Of a stretch of DNA of 11,394 nucleotides, positions 7,265-11,394 are shown piece after piece. Within the stretch, counting starts at the first letter, position 1. The number at the start of each line of letters is the position of its first letter. A program made the translations under genes and the position numbers. The notes beneath the pieces were generated by a model. That model was not told where the DNA came from and did not search any database. It saw only the letters and a list, made by a program, of their open reading frames with translations. The DNA is from Propionibacteriaceae bacterium (GTDB taxonomy: Bacteria; Actinomycetota; Actinomycetes; Propionibacteriales; Propionibacteriaceae), in assembly GCA_905372155.1 (NCBI GenBank), contig CAJPNZ010000100.1, positions 1 to 11,394 on the forward strand. The letters are read 5' to 3'.

Positions 7265-8731
7265 CTAGGTGATGGTGGAATGTAGGAAGCGGAAAATTGT
7301 TGCCAACAGGTCGATTCCTGCGGCTTGATCCGTCGGGCCGCGATGGCTACCGCGACCTTCCAAGAGCGTGGCTTGACCGCCACGGCCGGTGAGGGTGTTG
7401 ACGAAGGCCCTTGCACGATGGAAGGGGATCCTGTCGTCATTGCGTTGCGAACAAACCAGAAGCTCCGGCAGCGAGCTGCAGTCATTTGGAAGCTGGTGGA
7501 TCGGTGAGTAGGCGTGCATATTTCTGGAATCCTTCGACCACGATCCGTACTCCTCGAGCCAGCCACGGCCAGCCGAGGTGGATTCCATGACGGATAGATC
7601 CAGCAAGGCGTTGTTCAGGACCGCCGTCCGCAGGAGGGCGGGATGGCGTATGCAGGTCAGAGCTGTCAGGAGGCCTCCGTTGGAACTGCCCAGGCAGGCC
7701 AGATGGGCCGGGTCAGAGATGCCCGAATCGGTCAAGTCCTGCAGGATCGAAGCCAAGTCGTCAGCGGCTTGGAGCTTCCCCGTCTTCTGCCCCGCGAGGG
7801 CCCAGGCAACTCCCTTCTCCCCACCCCCTCGCACGTGAGCGAGGACCAGGTTGAACCCGTGGGCCACCCATCCTGCGTACATTTCAGGGCGATACTCAGG
7901 CCTGACGCTCACTCCGAAGCCGCCGTAGACGCACACCAGCGTGGGGGCAGGGGCACTGGAGGTCCGGCACAAGTGGTAAGCCGCCTCTCCGAGTGCGCGG
8001 TACTCAAGTCGCGGAGCGGCATCGCGAATGGGTTCAGCAGCTCGGCAGGTCACGGTGTACGGCAGCGTGGCCGGGCTGGACAACGATGTGACGACCTGGT
8101 CCCAGTCTGCTCGGATGATGGTGCAGGCCCCACCCCAATGTCCGAGATCATCGATCGTCCAACTCCGGTCGGTGCGACGTGCATGCATGAGCCATTCCTG
8201 ACCGTCGCGGACGACGACAACGGCGATGCCGTCTTCAAAGGGAGCTGCGCTGACCACGACCGCGCGCTCAAGCACGACCTCTGGGTGCGAGGGCTCCTCC
8301 GCAGGAAAGAAAACGAGACTCTGAGCCTTGAAAGCGGTGTGACTTCCGGCAGCAGGGCTCGCGTAGACACCGTTGTGCCCAGCCCAAACCTGTGACCCGT
8401 GGGGCAGGTCCAGGGTTCGGGTTTCTCGGCTGCTGCGCAGGTGCCAGCGACGCCCGGAGGTAGTTTGCTCCGTGATGAGGTAGGCGTCGTTCCCAAGATG
8501 CTCGGCCATGACCGTCACAGCATCCTGCGGGACTTCCGCTATCACCGTGGCCTCGGAGAGCGACTCTCCTCGACGCCACAGGCGGACGACACGGGGGTGT
8601 CCGGCACGAGTCAGTTCTGACTCATCGGCGGCCACAAAGGCCAGAACCGTGTCCTCGTCCTGCCACTGGAGCCCCCCCCTTGCTGGCGGCGGCTTGAAAG
8701 TAACCTTTTTCCAAGCTGGCGCCGTTGACAA
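7265..8731 (-). CDS. Prolyl oligopeptidase-like protease (S9), C-terminal part after frameshift
   Basis: This frame encodes most of a cytoplasmic S9 prolyl oligopeptidase: the rest of the beta-propeller and the alpha/beta-hydrolase domain. Counting from the first in-frame TTG (8731), the catalytic elements are the GGFG oxyanion-region loop (270-273), LAHVRGGGEKG, nucleophile Ser350 in GSSNGG (348-353), the Asp in QRNDDRIPFHRA (429-440) and His463 in GSHRG. The propeller segment WQDEDTVL...HPRVVRLWRRGESL continues directly from the separate upstream frame (8622-9089), and the two join at a G8 tract (8672-8679). No ribosome binding site precedes the TTG, so independent translation is unlikely. 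Restoring one frame gives about 607 aa, somewhat shorter than classical S9A enzymes of about 700 aa. Prolyl oligopeptidases such as FlaP remove leaders of class III lanthipeptides, so leader cleavage after Pro is the likely job. The stop TAG (7265-7267) overlaps the LanKC ribosome binding site. Confidence 0.88.
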   Translation of the reverse strand: MSTAPAWKKVTFKPPPARGGLQWQDEDTVLAFVAADESELTRAGHPRVVRLWRRGESLSEATVIAEVPQDAVTVMAEHLGNDAYLITEQTTSGRRWHLRSSRETRTLDLPHGSQVWAGHNGVYASPAAGSHTAFKAQSLVFFPAEEPSHPEVVLERAVVVSAAPFEDGIAVVVVRDGQEWLMHARRTDRSWTIDDLGHWGGACTIIRADWDQVVTSLSSPATLPYTVTCRAAEPIRDAAPRLEYRALGEAAYHLCRTSSAPAPTLVCVYGGFGVSVRPEYRPEMYAGWVAHGFNLVLAHVRGGGEKGVAWALAGQKTGKLQAADDLASILQDLTDSGISDPAHLACLGSSNGGLLTALTCIRHPALLRTAVLNNALLDLSVMESTSAGRGWLEEYGSWSKDSRNMHAYSPIHQLPNDCSSLPELLVCSQRNDDRIPFHRARAFVNTLTGRGGQATLLEGRGSHRGPTDQAAGIDLLATIFRFLHSTIT

Positions 8732-9089
8732 TCACTTCATGGGTCATGGCATGGTCTGCCCCGAGGCGGGAAGCGCGAACAAGGAGGGCTTCTCCGGAGG
8801 GAGAGGGGAGAACGCTGAGGACACGCGTATCGCCGTCAGAGTCGCCGAAAGCCACCGCTAGAAGATCGCCGAGGAACTCCCACTGGTTGCCCACTCGACG
8901 GCTGATCGGGGCTCGTCCAGTTTCATTGAAATCCACTTTGTGGATCACTGACTCTCGGGCGAAGTGGGTAACCCTGGAGTTGCTCGTTTCCAGGGCATCG
9001 CGCAGCAATCGTTCCACTGGGAGATCGGAGGTGAGCCCGGTTGGCCTGCTGGAAGTGATGTGACGTTGCTCGATCATCACTTTTCTCAT
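8622..9089 (-). CDS. Prolyl oligopeptidase-like protease, N-terminal part ending at premature stop
   Basis: The fragment is 155 aa from the ATG at 9089, which overlaps the permease stop as ATGA; Met5 at 9077 is an alternative, and neither has a good Shine-Dalgarno. It carries the start of the S9 beta-propeller, ending in HEVIVNGASLEKGYF-x5-SKGG. After the AAG GGG GGG codons it reads into unrelated sequence and stops at TGA (8622-8624). If the tract held seven G instead of eight, SKGG would continue into LQWQDEDTVLAF, restoring a standard family segment. Alone it lacks the catalytic domain and should be inactive. It is best treated as the 5' half of one disrupted or slippage-controlled gene with 7265-8731. 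Other possible causes are a sequencing error in the homopolymer, or recent mutation. Confidence 0.75.
   Translation of the reverse strand: MRKVMIEQRHITSSRPTGLTSDLPVERLLRDALETSNSRVTHFARESVIHKVDFNETGRAPISRRVGNQWEFLGDLLAVAFGDSDGDTRVLSVLPSPSGEALLVRASRLGADHAMTHEVIVNGASLEKGYFQAAASKGGAPVAGRGHGSGLCGRR
8672..8679 (-). other. G8 homopolymer at protease frameshift
   Basis: The + strand has eight consecutive C (8672-8679), read as A-AGG-GGG-GGG on the coding strand. It lies exactly where the protease similarity moves from one frame to the next; removing one G fuses the two parts. Such tracts favour replication slippage (phase variation), transcriptional slippage and sequencing error alike. Confidence 0.85.
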
Positions 9090-10447
9090 TCGTTTACTAG
9101 GCAGGTTGAGAGTGGTCGGCGCCAAGCAGCAAGCCCGCCCATGAGCATGATCATGACGGTACCCGATCCGCCCAGGAGAACTACGGCCGTGGCTCCGGTC
9201 AAGTCGAGGCCGCTCAAGTCGATGGATGTTTGCCAACGACTGGCGCATGCCGTCAGTATCAGGAATACGATGCCCGATTGCATGAGAGCGATCAGGACCG
9301 CGGTGACGACGTACATGACAGCTTCGCAGATGAACACTGCAACGCTTGCGAACGGGGAGGCGCCGGCTACGCGAAGAGACGTCAGATCATGCGCCCGGCG
9401 ACGGGAGGCCATGAACACGACAGCGGTACTACCGACAGCGCCGATCATGGCAATAGGGGTGAGCATGAGAATACCGTCAAACGTGTTGATAGGAGTCCCT
9501 TGCGCGTTCGTTGCTGCTGCCACCACCATGTTGAAGTTGACGAAGAGGCCGATACCAACCATGAGGGAAGTAACCGTCGCACTTGATTGGTTCACCCGGG
9601 TGATGGCGATGTGCCGAGCAATAGCCCATGACGTCCATTGAGTGAGGCCAGGAAGCCATGTCCAAGCTCGCATGAGTGGGGTTAGGAAATATGGGGCGCC
9701 GAGGGCGACTGTGAGGACCAGAGCCTGAGTAGCAGGCAACAGGGTGACAAATACCGCGGCAAGTCCCTGTGATCTGGGGACGGCAAACATTGGCGAGAGG
9801 AGCGGAGCTTGGACGAGGGCCACGAAGAGAAGAAGCTTGGTGAGGCGTCGTGCTCGAACCGGGGCCTCTGTATCCGGCGCTTGGCTCGCCAAGGGAGAAG
9901 TGCGAGATGCGCGAACACCGGGCCGAATCCCAGCAAGGATTCCCCACGCGGCGACAATTACAACTGAAATCAGGATTCCCAAGTACCTGGCGGACTCCGG
10001 TGGTGTTTGAGAAGCGTCGATCGTGCCTCGTCCCAGCAAAGAGGCCACAGCGTGATGGAACGGGACCGAAGCCACGGCTCCAACCAATGCACCGCAAGCG
10101 GAGACGAGGATCACCTGGGTACTGAAGATCCGCACAACTTGCTGGGGGCTGGCCCCTGCCAGGCGCCACAAGCTGTGTGTGTGACGAGTCTGTGACACAA
10201 GAGTGTTCAGCACCCAGCCAAGCACCAGGACGGAAGGGATTCCAGACAGCACCATCAGGTTTGCGGACGCCTCTTGCAGGGCATCGCGTGCCGTGGGAGT
10301 GAGGAAGGCGCTGTCAGGACCAAGCAACCCCAGGAGAATTGCATAGCTGCACGAAGCAGTGAACATGGCGGTCACTGCTGTGACCAGGAAAGCCCCGGCC
10401 CAGACGTTTCGGTGTTCCACGGTATCGCGGATTGCGAGATCAAACAT
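9086..10447 (-). CDS. ABC transporter permease, FtsX/MacB type
   Basis: The protein is 453 aa with about ten hydrophobic segments and no catalytic motifs. Two FtsX-like repeats can be seen: LAGASPQQVVRIFSTQVIL near residue 115 and LRVAGASPFASVAVFICEAV near residue 360, each a coupling-helix-like GAS motif followed by a membrane span. This is the layout of the larger FtsX-type permeases that partner a MacB/LolD-type ATPase. The ATG at 10447 overlaps the ATPase gene by eight bases and has AGGCGG five bases upstream (10453-10458). The stop (9086-9088) overlaps the protease start as ATGA. With the ATPase it forms a predicted inner-membrane transporter. In lantibiotic loci such pairs give export or immunity, and which of the two applies here cannot be told from sequence. 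No peptidase C39 domain is present, consistent with leader removal by the separate protease. Confidence 0.9.
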   Translation of the reverse strand: MFDLAIRDTVEHRNVWAGAFLVTAVTAMFTASCSYAILLGLLGPDSAFLTPTARDALQEASANLMVLSGIPSVLVLGWVLNTLVSQTRHTHSLWRLAGASPQQVVRIFSTQVILVSACGALVGAVASVPFHHAVASLLGRGTIDASQTPPESARYLGILISVVIVAAWGILAGIRPGVRASRTSPLASQAPDTEAPVRARRLTKLLLFVALVQAPLLSPMFAVPRSQGLAAVFVTLLPATQALVLTVALGAPYFLTPLMRAWTWLPGLTQWTSWAIARHIAITRVNQSSATVTSLMVGIGLFVNFNMVVAAATNAQGTPINTFDGILMLTPIAMIGAVGSTAVVFMASRRRAHDLTSLRVAGASPFASVAVFICEAVMYVVTAVLIALMQSGIVFLILTACASRWQTSIDLSGLDLTGATAVVLLGGSGTVMIMLMGGLAAWRRPLSTCLVNE

Positions 10448-11183
10448 GTTGGCCGCCTAACAGACTTCCGGCGAACAGCTCATCCGCCGTCGGGTTGACA
10501 AATATTCTCTGCACTTGTCCGTCGCGGAGCGTGATGGCCCTATCAGCGCGGGCAGCCGCTTGAAGATCGTGGGTCACCAAGAGGACGGCGCTGCCGGCTT
10601 GTGCCAGGGATTCCAGTGCATCGAGAATGATCGATCCGTTGTGAGAATCCAGAGCGCCCGTCGGTTCGTCGGCGAAGACGAGTGACGGTTGGGAGTATAT
10701 GACACGCGCGACTGCCACGCGTTGCTGCTGCCCGCCAGAGAGGTCGCCAGTTCGCTTTGTGATCTCAGCGCCAAGGCCCATCTGTTCCAGAAGGAGTGAC
10801 GCGTACTTCTTGTCAATGCGTCGACCGGCGAATCTACGGGGCAGGGTGACATTGTCGATTGTCGGCAGCGATGGGATCAGGTTGTACTGCTGAAAAACGA
10901 ATCCCACGCCAGCTCGGTGGATGGCGGAGATTTGCCGCTGACTTGCCTTTGTGGTGCACCTCCCAAGCAGCTCCGTCGTCCCATGGTAGGGTCGGGTGAA
11001 TCCCGCCAAGGTGTACAGGAGAGTTGACTTGCCGCCACCGGACGGCCCCACGATCGACACCATTTCACCAGGAGCGACCGCGAGATTTATATCCTGCAGT
11101 ACCATGTTGGGATTCTCGACTTGGGGGTTGTGTGAAACGTAGAGGTTGCGACATTCGCAAACAAAACCGGAGGTGGGGGACAT
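10440..11183 (-). CDS. ABC transporter ATP-binding protein (LolD/MacB type)
   Basis: The protein is 247 aa, a full-length single nucleotide-binding domain. Visible motifs are Walker A GPSGGGKST (46-54), the Q-loop in FVFQQYNLIP (95-104), signature LSGGQQQR (148-155), Walker B LVFADEPTGALD (168-179) and the H-loop His205 in VTHD. The FQQYNLIPSLP and ADEPTGALD strings are typical of the LolD/MacB/FtsE group that works with FtsX-type permeases, which is what the next gene encodes. The ATG at 11183 has AGGAGAG (11188-11194) at ideal spacing, and the gene is the first complete gene of the operon. It would energise export of the mature peptide or remove it from the membrane as immunity. Upstream lie a 13-bp inverted repeat and a possible precursor 3' end. 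Confidence 0.95.
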   Translation of the reverse strand: MSPTSGFVCECRNLYVSHNPQVENPNMVLQDINLAVAPGEMVSIVGPSGGGKSTLLYTLAGFTRPYHGTTELLGRCTTKASQRQISAIHRAGVGFVFQQYNLIPSLPTIDNVTLPRRFAGRRIDKKYASLLLEQMGLGAEITKRTGDLSGGQQQRVAVARVIYSQPSLVFADEPTGALDSHNGSIILDALESLAQAGSAVLLVTHDLQAAARADRAITLRDGQVQRIFVNPTADELFAGSLLGGQHV

Positions 11184-11213
11184 ACTGCTCTCCTATGGAC
11201 TTTCGGTAGAATA

Positions 11214-11271
11214 GACGTGACGCCCGGCGTGAACTTCGGATATGGATACCCACTGATGCGGGCGTCACGTC
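11214..11271. repeat. Perfect 13-bp inverted repeat upstream of ABC genes
   Basis: GACGTGACGCCCG (11214-11226) and CGGGCGTCACGTC (11259-11271) are exact inverted complements separated by 32 bases. It lies about 30 bases before the ABC ATPase start, in the 118-base gap after the edge reading frame. As RNA on the - strand it would form a stable stem, followed only by TATTCT rather than a U-run. It may be an attenuator or processing hairpin between a precursor gene and its transport genes, or a DNA-binding dyad (the arms hold the CRE/LexA-like half TGACG, unassigned). Confidence 0.6.
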
Positions 11272-11301
11272 CAATTCTCATCATGTTTTCGTTGTGCTGG
11301 G

Positions 11302-11394
11302 TCAGCAGAAGATGGAGAAGATACTCCAAGCGACTTCGGCTGGAGTGCTACACGTTTTGTGGACAGTGACGAAAAACAGGTTTAATCGAACATG
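11302..11394 (-). CDS. Possible lanthipeptide precursor, 3' end only (runs off window)
   Basis: One - strand frame is open from the window edge to TGA at 11302-11304, giving 30 residues with no internal ATG or GTG, so any start is outside. It ends TCSTPAEVAWSIFSIFC. The last seven residues, S-I-F-S-I-F-C (11305-11325), fit the class III ring motif Ser-x2-Ser-x2-Cys used for labionin/lanthionine, and a second Cys follows Thr further in. A Pro precedes AEVAWSIFSIFC, which would suit a prolyl-specific leader protease. The position directly upstream of the ABC, protease and LanKC genes is where a precursor is expected, since no other gap in the operon can hold one. Against it: 30 open codons can occur by chance, the visible part before the motif is hydrophobic rather than acidic, and the leader with its ELQ-type motif is not visible. 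Confidence 0.33.
   Translation of the reverse strand, partial: HVRLNLFFVTVHKTCSTPAEVAWSIFSIFC

Noticed and set aside
7643..8395. 250-aa + strand open frame
   Set aside because: Antisense shadow of the protease gene, no recognisable domain or ribosome binding site.
8964..9641. 225-aa + strand open frame
   Set aside because: Antisense shadow of the ABC permease and protease start; composition is typical of a reversed membrane-protein gene.
11184..11301. Promoter for the ABC operon (TATTCT near 11207 or TTGGAC near 11272)
   Set aside because: Hexamers do not pair at a 16-18 base spacing; a promoter further upstream of the window is more likely.
11087..11329. 80-aa - strand frame starting at a TTG, with a Leu-rich start, as precursor peptide
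   Set aside because: It runs on through the ABC ATPase start in another frame, has no ribosome binding site, and lacks a Ser-x2-Ser-x2-5-Cys core.
11312..11394. + strand frame MEKILQATSAG... open to the right edge, leader-like 'KILQ'
   Set aside because: No Shine-Dalgarno spacing, low GC at third positions, lacks the acidic leader character, and is antisense to the better placed - strand frame. It cannot be fully excluded without more sequence.
1..11394. CRISPR arrays, tRNA/rRNA genes, insertion sequences, attachment sites
   Set aside because: No regularly spaced repeats, no cloverleaf or T-loop consensus, no transposase or integrase motif was found on either strand.

Overview
The window comes from a high-GC actinobacterium. 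It joins a GC-rich housekeeping gene (yaaA) to a block of lower-GC genes that looks like an acquired, nearly complete class III lanthipeptide (labyrinthopeptin/RamS-type) biosynthetic locus. Hand counts on single 60-base lines give about 78% G+C inside yaaA (481-540), 58% inside the lanthipeptide synthetase (5401-5460) and 42% inside the response regulator (2641-2700).

Layout. yaaA runs on the + strand (94 or 76 to 864). A gene-less convergent gap of about 470 bases (865-1337) follows and holds several stem-loops. Everything else is on the - strand. Read in transcription order from the right edge: a possible precursor-peptide 3' end running off the window (11394-11302); a 118-base gap with a perfect 13-bp inverted repeat; an ABC ATPase (11183-10440); its FtsX-type permease (10447-9086); a prolyl-oligopeptidase-like protease split by a one-base frameshift at a G8 tract (9089-7265); a class III lanthionine synthetase LanKC (7256-4683); and an MFS efflux protein (4686-3352). 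After a 117-base gap with operator-like dyads come a NarL/LuxR-type response regulator (3234-2578) and a membrane histidine kinase (2573-1338).

How the genes fit together (family knowledge plus inference). LanKC would phosphorylate Ser/Thr of a precursor peptide, eliminate phosphate and cyclise with Cys to give lanthionine/labionin rings. The prolyl oligopeptidase is the type of enzyme known to remove class III leaders (FlaP in flavipeptin biosynthesis). The ABC pair and the MFS protein would export the product and/or give immunity, and the two-component system would control expression. The five structural genes overlap or abut, and four of the five starts show a usable Shine-Dalgarno sequence, so they look like one translationally coupled operon. 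No promoter is convincing in front of the ABC ATPase, which fits a promoter further upstream, beyond the window.

Most interesting points: the G8 frameshift in the protease (pseudogene, slippage switch or assembly error), the partial reading frame at the right edge ending in Ser-Ile-Phe-Ser-Ile-Phe-Cys (a class III ring motif of the S-x2-S-x2-C type), and palindromes placed exactly over the predicted regulator promoter.
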